From Cristatella mucedo (lineage: Eukaryota; Bryozoa; Phylactolaemata; Cristatellidae): 64,000 nucleotides of DNA. Position 1 is the stretch's first letter. Each line of letters begins with the position of its first letter. The position numbers and the translations under genes are program-made. The notes beneath the pieces are model-generated. The model was not told the DNA's origin and searched no databases. It worked only from the letters and a program-made list of their open reading frames with translations. The DNA is taken from assembly GCA_009760855.2 (NCBI GenBank), contig WPIO01000039.1, positions 1,031,001 to 1,095,000 of the forward strand, read 5' to 3'. This document shows positions 1 through 11,264 of the stretch, piece by piece.

Positions 1-131
<131 letters not shown>

Positions 132-347
132 CTCGCGAAAAGCGTGGTCGCATCCGGGTCGGCTTTCCGGCCGCCCAGGCTGAAGCGGCGCGAGGCTTGT
201 GCGAAGCTCGTCGAGCGTGCAGTTATCGGAGGCGGCTGAAGGACACCGATATGTGACTTGCGGCGAAGCGGCGTCTCGAGCGCGAAAACGAGCGCTGGCT
301 GTGAGCGTGTTGCCCTCTGACAGTGCAAGCGCTGCCTGTGCTCTTAC

Positions 348-636
348 CGACGGTGCTGCTGCCACGGCTGCTGCTGCTGCTGGCACTTAAATCTTTGCTC
401 AGCGAAGCTATATTGTCGTTTAGCAGGTTGACGAGGGCCGTCTGCTTCGCCAGCACGTCCTCTTGCTTGTCGTTCTGACGGTGCAGCGAGACTGCCTCGT
501 AAATCAGGACGGCCACCGTTAGGGTGGCCGCGGCTGCCAGAAGCCACGATCCCGCTGCAACCATTCTCGGCACGGCCGCCGGCTTGTGTCGCTCGTCGCT
601 TTTCGACCACGACTGGTCAGCCAACTTCTCCTCCAT
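348..636 (-). CDS. First coding exon of a membrane collagen-like paralogue
   Basis: Start exon of a type II membrane protein. From the ATG at 636-634 it encodes about 33 cytoplasmic residues, a signal-anchor (AAGSWLLAAAATLTVAVLIY) and a charged stalk (QNDKQEDVLAKQTALVNLL) ending in SLS and a Ser run. A strong donor, CG|GTAAGAG, follows 348, leaving the codon in phase 1. The pattern WLLA..VL.YEAV...Q.ND.Q...L.KQT.LV.LL....SLS matches exon 1 of the complete collagen gene at 16691-16505, as does the intron phase. By this homology the next exon, left of the window, should encode the Gly-X-Y domain; that part is inference. A CUG/UUG extension of the frame to 663 exists, but the ATG is preferred. 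The reading frame beyond 348 is intronic. Confidence 0.8.
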
Positions 637-716
637 AGCGGCCACGCTGACAGCTAGCGCCAACTGCTTTGGGCTAGAGAGCAGCCGGGCTGAGTTGCCT
701 CCGCTTCGAACCGGCT

Positions 717-725
717 CCTTTTATC
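717..725 (-). promoter_or_regulatory. TATA-like box of the left collagen gene
   Basis: The minus strand reads GATAAAAGG about 80 bases upstream of the ATG at 636. A start site 25-30 bases downstream would leave a 5' UTR of about 55 bases. The paralogue has a TATA box in a comparable position. Confidence 0.5.
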
Positions 726-1405
726 GGTGGCGTCGGGCCAGAAGGAATTTAGCACCGCTGCTCCTGTTTTAGGGCCGATAGCAGCTCGGTGAGTCATTTC
801 GGGAAACGGCGAGGATTTCTGGCCCTGGCGAAGTGCTAATCTGAAGACGGTTTTGTGTCACGTTGTCAAGCGCCGAGTGTCAAAGAGACAGCCACCGAGG
901 CCGTGGCCTAATTGCAATAGCAGCGCGATCATTTCGGCATTTTCGGTCAACTTATCATTTCGCCCCTGCCCACAGGAAGAGAGCCTTCGAAAACGAGAAA
1001 AGATGCCAGCTCTTAATGTGCCTCTCCAGATAGGGCGTTACTCAGCCGACGCGAAGGACGCCAACGCTCGAGGCCTGTTCAAGGCACTAACTCGGTTCGC
1101 CATAGGCAAGGCTGGCGATTGTCAATACACAGATCAAGCTTCGAGCCATCGAGCCTCTTCTCTTAATCGCTCTTTCGGTAAACAATGTCGCGAGCTGCTC
1201 ACCTCCGTTTCTCGAGCAGCTATGGAGGGCATGCTCGAGTGCTGTCGTGGCGCTGTATCGCTTCGGGCTTGGATTCGCGGAAAGCGCATTTAAGATTCTC
1301 GAATGCTTCAGAAATACATTCGCTCGTCGATTGCATACAGACCCGGATACGGCTAGGGCAACGAGCGTGCTTGCAAATAGTCCAGCTGTAGGTCGACCGA
1401 TGTGA
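726..1405. other. Unassigned upstream region of the left collagen gene
   Basis: Moderately GC-rich sequence. The ORFs present (for example 853-1293 +) show no family match or splice context that I can recognise. It may hold regulatory DNA for the gene at 636, but no site is identifiable. Confidence 0.4.
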
Positions 1406-1409
1406 GGAG

Positions 1410-1580
1410 CCCTAATGCCCCACTAGGTAAGGCGGTTACTTTTCATGATCTTGGTCCCGAGGTCGTAGATTCAAATCCTGCGGTGAGCGATCCATTAGTG
1501 ATGCTGCAAGCGGTGGTGAAAAGTCTAAAGGGCTCTTCTGCCACTATGCAGAAATGGGCCGTTAAATTAGCTAGCAGGTT
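1410..1580 (+). mobile_element. SINE family B copy
   Basis: tRNA-derived SINE. The A-box-like TAGGTAAGGCGG and a diverged B-box (GTAGATTCAAATCC) are followed by the family body (CTGCAAGCGGTGGTGA, GGCTCTTCTGCC) and an end like TTAAATTAGCTAG. The same modules recur at least ten times in this window. A second fragment of the body lies at 1779-1835. Confidence 0.75.
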
Positions 1581-1839
1581 TGGGAATATCGTTCCCGTAA
1601 TCAAAATATTACGTTCAAGCTGTGCAAGCCCGTTTTTCGCTCATTAATGGTCCGCCGGCACTCCGTCCTACGCTGCAGCCAACGGATCTTAGCTCTGGAG
1701 TAGTGCTCTCTCACTTCACGGCCCCGGTCACGGTTTTGGGTCGGGATGCGGCCGTTCGTTAGTAGCGAGATATTCTTTATCGCATGCTGCAAGCAGCAGC
1801 GATATCGGTTAAGGCTCTTCCACCTCTGCGCACATCAGA

Positions 1840-2566
1840 GAGGGAGAGAGAGAGAGATCTGAAGAACCAAATCAAAATAAAAAAAATTAAATCAAATATC
1901 TGTGGGATCGACTTTCGCAGTTTGTTTTTCCGCTGCAGTCTCACGAAAACATCTTGTTATGCGTCTAGAGAGGGAGTGAATTTAAGGCCGGCTCCTATTA
2001 TTTTGGCATCTTAGAATCCTTGTAGAGTACTCGTAATTAAGATATTAAGGACTTATGACGTAGACGACTCAAAACTAAGCTGCAGCAGCTCTGCTACAGG
2101 CTGTTGCAGTCATGCCGCTTTGAGCGTCTGTGCTGATCAGAGCAGACAGCACTGCTCGAGCAACAGAATTTGCAGAGGCTTTTGATGACATTTTAGCTCG
2201 ATTGAAAAGTTAGTGCTACGTTACAGCAAAGCAGGTCACCTCGCAGCTAAAAAGCAGTTAGTTTTGAGCTGCACTGCACTTTTGTACAGCGTTTAATTTC
2301 ACAAACAAGTTTGCAGCATGTTTGCAATACTCCTCAGGTGAGCTGCGACTGATTGTAAAATCTTGACTAGCCTCCCGTCGCCAGGGTGAGAGCTGTGGGA
2401 GCTCTGGGAGCTAGGTGATCTCTGTGAGCTTTTGAATCAATTTTAGCTCTGAGAGATCTAGGAGCTATGGCAACTAGTTCGTCAGCTAAGGCATTCTCAT
2501 CTGAGAAAAGCTAGTGACAAATTGTACAGAGGTGACAATTGCAAAAATGCCTGGCAACATGATTAA
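1840..2566. other. Unassigned intergenic DNA
   Basis: Short GA run at 1841-1855, then low-complexity AGCT/CAG-flavoured sequence around 2090-2480 with repeated GAGCT and AGCTCT words. No gene or recognisable mobile element. Confidence 0.4.
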
Positions 2567-2574
2567 GATTAGTT

Positions 2575-2763
2575 TAGCGGTTCTCAACCTGTGGGTTGCG
2601 ACCTATTCGGGGGCCGAACGACCCTTTCACAGGATTTGCCTGAGACCATCGGAAAACACACATTTCCACATTTCGCACGAAATAATTCTATGATTGAGGG
2701 TCGCCACAACAGAAGGAACTGTATTATAAAGGTTCGCAGCATTAGGAAGGTTGAGAACCACTG
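2575..2763. mobile_element. Non-autonomous hAT element (SPIN/ORSL/OposCharlie-like MITE)
   Basis: 189-bp element with imperfect terminal inverted repeats (left TAGCGGTTCTCAACCTGTGG, right complement CAGTGGTTCTCAACCTTCC). It is flanked by 8-bp direct repeats GATTAGTT (2567-2574) and GGTTAGTT (2764-2771), 7 of 8 identical. The ends and internal words (GGGTCGCCACAAC, GGAACTGTATTA) closely resemble the Charlie-group hAT families SPIN, ORSL/URR1 and OC1 known from vertebrates and some invertebrates. No coding capacity. Family assignment is from memory of the consensus ends. Confidence 0.8.
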
Positions 2764-2787
2764 GGTTAGTTCAATGTGCAATGCCGA

Positions 2788-3010
2788 TTAATAATGATAA
2801 TAATAATAATAATAATAATGCACTTGATAAAGCGCCCTCAGAGAACATAATCTCTTTCTAGGCGTTTTACATTTGCTGCAAAGTGAAATGCAATTGAATG
2901 GTAAGTAAAATCATGCTTGAAAAACAAACGAAATGAACAATATGGTTTGGGGTGACATGCACAGGGTCAGCATGCAAATGGGGTTGATTGCAAAGATTGT
3001 GCAACTCAAA
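2788..3010 (-). mobile_element. LINE family A 3' end
   Basis: On the minus strand the 3' end carries the family tail GCGCCTAGAAAGAGATT-like ... GGGCGCTTTATCAAGTGCA followed by (ATT)n. 5'-truncated, non-coding. Confidence 0.8.
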
Positions 3011-3556
3011 CTTGATGCAAGTCGGTGCACCAGTCTCGGGAGTTTTTAAAAAAAAGAATGTTTCTTAATAAGTTGAAAAGGCGGAAAATCCGGCATTTCC
3101 CAGCCTCATCATCATTTAGCATTAATGTAACGGACGTGTCAGTTCAGACTAGCACGGCGTTTTGGCAGCCTGTATGCATTACTGATGCCTTAAACCATAA
3201 GCCGGATCCGGCTGTTAGCTTTATTGATGGCTTAGGGTTGTTCCTCCCTCTGCTTGTTCATACAGCTGATTTAGTAACTTGATTTAGTAACTTGAGCTGG
3301 TGCTTGCTAGCTCACTAGAGTCTGCGTGAACAGCGAAAATGTCTGAACATATTCAACAAGCTTTCGATGTGATGCGTGATTAATATAACCGTCTTCCTTG
3401 GCGATTTAAAGATTTAATTCACATACATAAAATCGAGGATCTATGCACCCGCCACTAGCATGTGTACGGAAAGGCGGAAATTACCCGACAAAGCATGTTC
3501 AACGTTGAACTAATCTTCGTTGCTTCAAGAACTGACCCTCCCAATCTATGATAAAA

Positions 3557-3770
3557 ATAATAATACACTTGATACAACGCCCTCAGAGAACTCAATCTCT
3601 CTCTAGGCGGTTTACATTTGCTGCACAAAAACGCGATCGAATGGTGAGTGATATCACGCTTTATAAACAGCACGAACAGCATGGTTTCGGGTGACATGCA
3701 CCGAGTCAACATGCAAGTGTGGTTAGTGGCAGCACACAATCTCTTCAAAGGATCTGTCATTCAACTTTGC
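3557..3770 (-). mobile_element. LINE family A 3' fragment
   Basis: Same tail block as the copy at 2788: CCCTCAGAGAACTCAATCTCT on the plus strand, then GGTGACATGCACCGAGTCAACATGC. Only the 3' region remains. Confidence 0.8.
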
Positions 3771-3774
3771 TTAG

Positions 3775-4635
3775 ATAAGGATCTCATGTGAAGTTGGATT
3801 ATTAACCTATGACGCTCCATTTCTCCTTGCGTAGTTCGCTGCAGGAAGGTCTGACTTATTGCATAATTTGAGTCTTCAAGGCGGTGCGCAACTGAGTGGC
3901 TATGTCTTTCTAGCGAGAAACTCTTAGCTGTCATGTTTTGCCTCGCTTTTCGGCGGTAGCGCTCACTTTTAGTTCCTTTCATTCGCTGGCTCAGACTTAA
4001 TTATCTGTTATCCTTACTCCTCAGAGATTTCAGGCATGTCTCATCCACCCTTCTGACTCCGGGCCTTTAGCTGTGCCTCTAATTTAGCTCAAATCATTTG
4101 CAGATAATGCTTTCAGTTCCTAATATCGCACAGCCTAAAATTCGCTTGCGAATAATATCGCTTAAATCCCTAACTTAATGACGACTTGAACGATAGCTAA
4201 AAACCCTTCAGAGCGCGTTGAAAAATCTGCACCGTCCCACTGAGCCATCTGTCGTTCATTAGGTACGTTACCTTAATGAAATTATCCTCACGACTTACGC
4301 ATAGCTTGTGCTCTTTGTCAATGTAACTCCACACTGCTACTGGGCAAGACCTATTCTATCAGCTTGCTTAAGCTTCTTCAGCTCTACCGGACTTCCGTTT
4401 CCAGATCGTTTTCATTTCGTTTGTTGAAGACAGGTTAACCCATGACCATGACCTTAATTATTATCTGCCTTAGATGTAACGCTATACCGTCGTTGGTGTT
4501 ATTTTATTTCATGATTAAAAGCAATATTTAAAATACTTTCCCCACATCTGAATTTTAAACTCACTGCCATAATTGTGGCTAGCGGAAGATGCAAAAATCC
4601 CAAAGTAAGCAGCAGTGCAACACCACCACTGACGC
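3775..4635. other. Unassigned intergenic DNA
   Basis: AT-moderate sequence without long ORFs, recognisable repeats or splice-supported exons. Confidence 0.4.
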
Positions 4636-4639
4636 AATG

Positions 4640-6070
4640 TAATATGTTATAGTATAATGTATCTCCATCTGTAACTCCACAAAGCCGTATAGAATATGTG
4701 GGTGTTGTGCAAGAGAGTTTTGTAGCGCACTCACAGCCTAAGCGGCTTTCGATGTGGTGAACACATCCTGTAGCTAACAGACAATCTCACACAGCAAAGA
4801 GAAAGTGAAAAGCATAGCTGAGTCATGAGAGCAGTTGAGGTAGTGAGAAGCATAAAAGTAGTAATTTTGGACGGCTGGAAAGGATGAACCACGTTCGGCA
4901 GCAGGGGAGTAGCTGTTGCTACGTAAGAATTGCCGACATGAGTTCCACAGTCTAGGACCTGCGGAGCAAAGACTTGTGTCGCCAACGGTGGAGTAAGGGA
5001 ACAGCTAACTCCTTGTCCATACAGGACCTGATGGCACGAGGAGGCCAAAACTGGTGGAGCAGTTCAGCTAAGTATTGGGGAGCCAAGCCGTGGTGAGCCT
5101 TGCGGGTCTATGTGAGAACTTTGCTCTTTATCCGTCGATCAACCGGCAGCTATCCTAGCTCTTTTTGCAAAGGGGACACATGATTGAACCTCTAGGATTT
5201 TAAAACTAGCCTTGCATCCATATTCATTGCTAGCTGCAGTAGTCTAGTGGCTTTTTCCGGTAGCCCATCCAAAAAGGAATAACAATAGTCTAGCCGAGAC
5301 AGAACTAAGGAGTTAGTTAAATTGTTTGCAAGCCACCGTAGGCAACAGTTCCTAATCGTAGGTAACTGCTTAATTACATCTATTTATGTATTTATTATTT
5401 GGTAGTGCTTTATATGCGACATCTGTAAAGTGCCTAGAGAGAGATTCAAATCTAGTATGGCGCTATACAAATGTATTATTATTATCCAACGTGATAGCTA
5501 ACTTTAGAACCAGTCTTCTTAACGAAGCTTTCAAAATTTAGGCAGCTGTCGAAGACGACACCTAAATTCCAAGCACAAGGTGACCGTCGCACGACAGCAT
5601 GACCTATTAGAAGAGCAAACCCTTCTAGTTTGGCTACACGCTTATGGTGTCCTATGAACAGCAGTTCAACTTTAACGTTTTTTTGTTTAAGGAAATTTGC
5701 TGACATCCAGGATCAAATGCAAGCACGGCAAGCATTTAGTTTATCAGTCGCCACCGCAGCAGATTAAGACGGTTTAAATGACAAATACAGCTGAGCATTG
5801 CCAGCATAACAGTGATATCCTATTCCACGGGCCTAAATCAATTTTCCCAGAGGTTGAACATAAATGGAGAACAGCGAAAGACTATAGACGGACCCTTGAG
5901 GAACTCCACAGTTTACCTGTCTGGTTAATGAGACCTGACCCTCGCACGACACGAATTGAACTTGATTAGACTAGTACGATTGAAACCATGCCAGTGCCTC
6001 GTCTGCCAGACCGATCGTTGTTCTCAATCACTCAAGTAGGACATAGGGATCAGTGGTGTCGAATGAACTA
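4640..6070 (-). mobile_element. LINE family C, 5'-truncated and decayed
   Basis: L2/CR1-like element on the minus strand. It starts with the family 3' tail (revcomp of AATGTAATATG ... GTAACTCCAC) and contains reverse-transcriptase C-terminal pieces such as FLKQKNVKVELLFIGHHKRV, related to FLKLNDDKTELLLI in the sister copy at 20740-22045. A short LINE A tail is inserted at about 5352-5487. Multiple stops and frameshifts; a pseudogene. Confidence 0.75.
5352..5487 (+). mobile_element. LINE family A tail nested in LINE C
   Basis: Plus-strand tail GTAAAGTGCCTAGAGAGAG ... GGCGCTATACAAATG followed by (ATT)n, inserted in opposite orientation within the LINE C copy. The host sequence resumes on both sides when compared with the sister copy near 21480. 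Confidence 0.7.
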
Positions 6071-6074
6071 TTGC

Positions 6075-6947
6075 ATTGACCGTTCAGTATCATGGCGATG
6101 GATAAAGAGCTCATGCAGTTAAGCATAGTAATACGAGCTTTGTATCAAGCAGAAGCCGATTAACTCACAGCTTTCTGTCTCCTTACCTCCCCCATCACAT
6201 CAACGAGGTGTCTGTAATAAATACTTATTTGTCGTCGGCAATGTTGGTCCTTCTTTGGAAGTTATATGAGTCGCTTAATCTCAGTAGTCATTTGTACGGA
6301 TACTGATCAAATGCAACGTTGCCTCCTGCAGATCTGATGCACCCAAGACTCTTAGGCTGTGATTATTCGCGATCTTTTTTCGCTTACCAATCTTTCACTA
6401 GAGTAGATATGGCGGGGGGGGGGGACGCCTGTCGCTAATACCAAGCGGCTGTTTATTGGTTGTGCAGGCAAACAAAATGTACATTTTTGGGAAGAAATAG
6501 CTATCTTAGTTCAAAGCTACGGTTGGGTTGGGTATGGTTGAAGTTTTGATCTGGAAGGACCTGAGACCCGACATTAAATCAGCTGAAAAGAAAAGCGAAC
6601 GTTTAAACTAGCCGACTTCGTTTTTTGAGCCCTCTCCCGCTTACCATCAAGCCGTTAGCATGCTAAGACTATAATGAGTCTTAAAAATCAGGCAAATAGC
6701 ATGGCCTCAATAATTTATTATTCAATATCATGCCAAGAAAAAGTGCATCCCATTTAGATCTAGAAAAATATTTCCAATTAATCCAACTTAGTTTACTCTG
6801 AACATATGCTAAGCACTACGGAATTTTGTTTGATCACTTTAACTTAATGAGACCTGATTTTGCAATAATTTTCGATGACAAAAACCGTCAGAAAACACAG
6901 TTTAGGTGCAACTCCGTTAGTAAAAGAAATCCAATGGGATCCCGTAC
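6075..6947. other. Unassigned DNA with a short poly-G run
   Basis: Contains a G10-11 run near 6415-6424; otherwise featureless, with no coding signal recognised. Confidence 0.4.
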
Positions 6948-6955
6948 CTAGTAAT

Positions 6956-8312
6956 TGGGGTTTCTGGAAATTTTAACGGTATCAGTAAAACACCTGTTTC
7001 TTAGCCAAAATAAGAAACAGTAAACAGCTGTTTTCGTAACTTATTTACTATTTTAACGAAAATATTTAAGTAAAAAGGTACTAGGACTGAAGCCCTAAAG
7101 TTCATTATAGATAAGATATATGTAATGGACAACAATTTAAAAACAAGTTTGAATGTGATAGTGACTTGTCAGGCTAATTTTTAACATTTTGCCAAATTAT
7201 AAAATGAAAGACCAATAATTCTCAAATTAAGTATGATATTAAATAATTAATTTTGCATTAATTAAACTTGTCATCAAAAAATATTGATGCTCTTTTCAGC
7301 CAAGTCTCCAATTTTGGAATGCGCCGCAAAATGAAATACTACAATTACAGAAGAGCTAGAAGATAAATGCGGACCATTCAATGAAATCATCAAATGTTCT
7401 TGAAGCTCCATGAAAGCGTTGAAGTAACATCTGAAAATACACGGAATTGATTTTGATTATTGTACTGGAGTTTGCCAATCCGAGGAAGAGCCCGAAAGGC
7501 AATCGAACTTGTGAAACATTTTGTGAGAAATCTAAGTAGAGAAACCACAACGTTTATTACTGTCGACACAATTTTAGAATTAACGTTCAACAAGCTCGCT
7601 ACCCTGAATAATGACATTAGTACTAAGCTCATGGAAAATTTAAGTTTGCGTTGAAGAGCAAAATTAGAGAAGGATGGAATTAACCTCTATTGCAGTCTAA
7701 AAGATCCATATATCGCCCGTCAAAAACGCTGCTAAATTAAGCAGGAAATCTATCGTCTCATCTATTTGGAGTCAACGATGTATAAATTTGTCGTCGAACA
7801 GTCGTCAAATGATGCTGCAAGTACGAACTTGTCTCTTCAAGATGAATTGAATATCTTGCTTCAAAAGATGAAACATTATTTACACTTAAAGGGCAAGACA
7901 ATTTTAAATGACTTAAGTCCGAAACCACGTTCTTTAGAAACTCTGGCCAGCGCACTGAAAATCTAAAGAAATTATACAACGCAATTGTTTCTATTTAACC
8001 AACATCAACGAAATCGGAAACAGCTTTTTTGGTCTGTGGGAAGTTTTGTACAAAATTTAGATTGCGTCTCTCTGACAAGTCGCTAATTGCACTTAATTTC
8101 TTGAAATAATAGTGTAAGAAGTAAATATGTATTCATTTAAAACTTATCATGGAAAATATATAATAACACGGTCTCTCCTTAACAAAAAATAAGCCATTGA
8201 CTGCAGAATCATTAAAAACATGGGAAAATCAGTAAAAACCGCGGTTAATGGCTTTTTTTAAACAGATGACAGTAAGCAGCTGTTTTTAAAAGATAACTTT
8301 TTAGAAACCCTA
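6956..8312 (+). mobile_element. hAT DNA transposon with decayed transposase
   Basis: 1357-bp AT-rich element bounded by inverted ends TGGGGTTTCTGGAAA (left) and TAGGGTTTCTAAAAA (right, complement). It is flanked by a perfect 8-bp duplication CTAGTAAT at 6948-6955 and 8313-8320, the length typical of hAT elements. Subterminal CAGCTG/AACAG words are shared by both ends. It carries a broken transposase on the plus strand. Confidence 0.88.
7460..8100 (+). pseudogene. hAT transposase remnant (C-terminal dimerisation region)
   Basis: Plus-strand fragments within the hAT element. The best evidence is at about 7960-8100, where the translation reads KKLYNAIVSI, a stop, then PTSTKSETAF and CGKFCTKFRLRLSDKSLIAL followed by NFLK and stops. 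This is the hATC dimerisation motif (PPTS..SER.FS.AG......R.RLSD..L..L.FL). Upstream frames at 7460-7654 and 7766-7966 are probably more of the same protein. The catalytic DDE segments are not recognisable, and in-frame stops make it inactive. Confidence 0.75.
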
Positions 8313-8324
8313 CTAGTAATTTAA

Positions 8325-9540
8325 TGAGAACCAAGACTGTAACACGGTAGCTGATCTCAAGCTCGACCGTTTGCAGCTGTCTTTCGGCTGAAAAACCGAG
8401 CTGAAAATGCACACATTTTTAATAAATATTTAATTTGGACTGCCATTGTCAATGTTCTATCTTGGTAAAATGTTCCTATATATGGATATCCAGGGCTAAT
8501 GATGGCTCGGTTATTTTTTTAAATACGTCTCACCTCCAGGCTTTGTTGAAATTTAAATTGTTTTTCAAACTGCCTCCTGCATATCTCTAATTTAAGCAAT
8601 TGCCAAGCAAAATCTAGGCTTTAATTTATATGCAGATAACACTCAGTGGTATGTGTGGTCCTAAATCTATCCTGCATTCTGGAAAATCAGATCCGCATGG
8701 TTATGAAAGCTTGTTTTCTAAAATTGCATTAGGCTAAAGCCTACCTCATGGCTATGGGCAAACGTAGAGTCACTCAGTAACTGGAAAGCGTAACCCTTAC
8801 AATTGGCCGGCAAGCATACGAATATATCCAGTAACCTCTGCGTGAAATCAGAAAAGCCTGTCTTAATTTACCTTTCGCTAGATGAGCCCATCAGCTCACA
8901 GTCACTGCAGTCCAGTTTTGTTAACGCCACATACAAACGTAGTCCGCTATGTGCAACATTTTTGCCTTCACTTTTTAACTCACTACTTGCAGGTGTTATT
9001 ACCCTTGGAAGAAGTTTAAGATAGATGGTGCAACACTTCCAGGAAGGCCCGCCTGTCAAGAACGTCACATATGTCGCATTACAGCACTTCTCACTGACTT
9101 ATATAAGTTCCCTGGTAAGCAAGGCAGCTAAATCCCGCAGTTCAGTGCAGTCCAGATTAACTAACTTGAATATGTTCCCTCAATCTTCCCGTAGGATGAA
9201 CAGGCTTCGGTCGTTCGGCGATTCTTCTGATCAGAAAAACTCAACGTGCTCAGTTGCCTTCAGTTCGTGAGCACCTTTAGCCTGGTACTCGCTTCTAAAA
9301 GAGCTCACAACATTTCGTGTGAGACGACATTAAAAAAGCTAAAAACCTACATGTTCTTACCAGCATGTGCTATATCCACCCGAATTCTCCTGTTTGTTTA
9401 CAACTGCTCCTGACAGCGTTTCCAACATCCACCAATTTTTTTTTAATGTACTAACGCGTCCTAAAGTTGCCCAGGTTATTTAAAAATCTCTAATAGGTTA
9501 TATAATACCTTTTCTTCCAAGTCTGTAGGAGATTCTTGGA
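8325..9540. other. Unassigned intergenic DNA
   Basis: No element or gene recognised. Short ORFs at 8803-9024 and 9025-9270 (+) have no supporting context. Confidence 0.35.
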
Positions 9541-9556
9541 AAGATATTTAGCCCTC

Positions 9557-9745
9557 TTAGGGTTCCATACAAAAGTTGTTATTGTTCTTTTTATTGGCTT
9601 CTGTCAATGGCGATAGGACCTTTACACTATGAGAATAAGCAGTCTTGAAAAGAATGAACAGCAGCACGGCTGCTGCAAGTATGCTGCTAATAAGAACAAA
9701 ACCCGAGTTATGATTACCTCTGCCCACACAATGGCCCATTAGAAG
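9557..9745 (-). CDS. Possible small membrane-protein ORF or exon
   Basis: A minus-strand frame with an ATG near 9740 encodes [16 protein letters not shown] and then a hydrophobic stretch ([19 protein letters not shown]) typical of one membrane span, ending about 60 residues after the Met. A weak donor-like AGT|GTAAAG lies after the span. It lies between the two membrane collagen genes on the same strand, but the sequence is not visibly homologous to their anchors. It may be a chance ORF next to the AT microsatellite. Confidence 0.2.
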   Translation of the reverse strand, partial: LLMGHCVGRGNHNSGFVLISSILAAAVLLFILFKTAYSHSVKVLSPLTEANKKNNNNFCMEP

Positions 9746-9762
9746 ATAGGAAATCAAAGACA

Positions 9763-10291
<529 letters not shown>

Positions 10292-11119
10292 TGAGAGCCA
10301 GAGAACGATGAGTAACAGTGAAAGAGAGAGCAACCATCAGGCAGAAATTGATGAAAAACCAGCAGCAGTGACTGCAGCTAGCTGAACATTACTGCCTAGC
10401 TTCGATTGGATTTTTCTATACAAGACCGTGATTTTGTGGTGATTCTAGTGATTTATGTGGTGATTTTAGTAGGTCCTTGCGTCTGTCCTTTGTGGTCAAG
10501 GATTATGTGCTTGCTGGTTGCTGCCTTCACGACTTAGGTGACGGACGAGCTAGTATCCATTTTCGGTAGCTCAATAAATCGGTCACACATTCAAATGCTT
10601 TTACGAATAGCTGCATTTTTCAAGCGGTTTTAATTTGATGGAATGTTCAAGATTCACTGTAATACTCCGCGAACGGTTTTTTGCATAGCACTGATGGCAT
10701 ATCTATTTGTCAGCCTTCCCGAATGATCCTAGTTTAATTGAGCAGAACAGGTCCCACTAGTATGCAGCTTGTGAGCATGATGCAGACTGTTGAACTGTCT
10801 GACTGTTAGACACGTTCAAGTTCAAAAAATGCTGAGTTCAAAGTTCAGCAAATCCTGATAGCATGGCCCACCTTGCTCCTTCAATAAGGCCCTCCATTTT
10901 CCCCTTAAGTTTCTCAGGATGGGCATTAAGAAAGTGTACATTAAAACAAGGTATCCGTAGCAAAATAACTCTTCACTGTGGTCTCAAACGCCTCCAAAGA
11001 CTCTTCTGCCTTGCGATTCTCCAAGAAGCCGTGAACCACTGTGTCGGAGTGCTAGAAGACGCTTTGGAGAATTCGTCGCAGTCTCCTTCATCTGCAAGAT
11101 CATCTCACCAAGAAACTGC
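10292..11119. other. Unassigned intergenic DNA
   Basis: No supported gene. The plus ORF 10863-11144 runs into the SINE at 11121 and shows no recognisable domain. Confidence 0.35.
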
Positions 11120-11120
11120 C

Positions 11121-11262
11121 GAGCTGGTTTGGTCTAGTGGTTAAGGTGCTCACCCCGACCAATGTCTGACTGAGGTCGTGGGCTCGAGCCCCGAGGCATA
11201 TGTGAAGCGCCTAAATAGAGATGAAGTTCTCTTGGGCCGCTATATAAATGAATTATATTAAA
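11121..11262 (+). mobile_element. SINE family A, near-complete copy
   Basis: Well-preserved tRNA-derived SINE. The head GAGCTGGTTTGGTCTAGTGG (A-box) and a B-box GTGGGCTCGAGCCCC are followed by a tail AAGCGCCTAAATAGAGATGA ... TCTCTTGGGCCGCTATATAA. The tail aligns with the 3' end of LINE family A. The head alone could pass for a tRNA, but it lacks a full cloverleaf and is repetitive here. Confidence 0.88.
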
Positions 11263-11264
11263 CT

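Noticed and set aside
11121-11200. tRNA genes (A and B boxes found at many sites)
   Set aside because: All belong to tRNA-derived SINEs with family-specific bodies and tails; none has a full cloverleaf acceptor stem.
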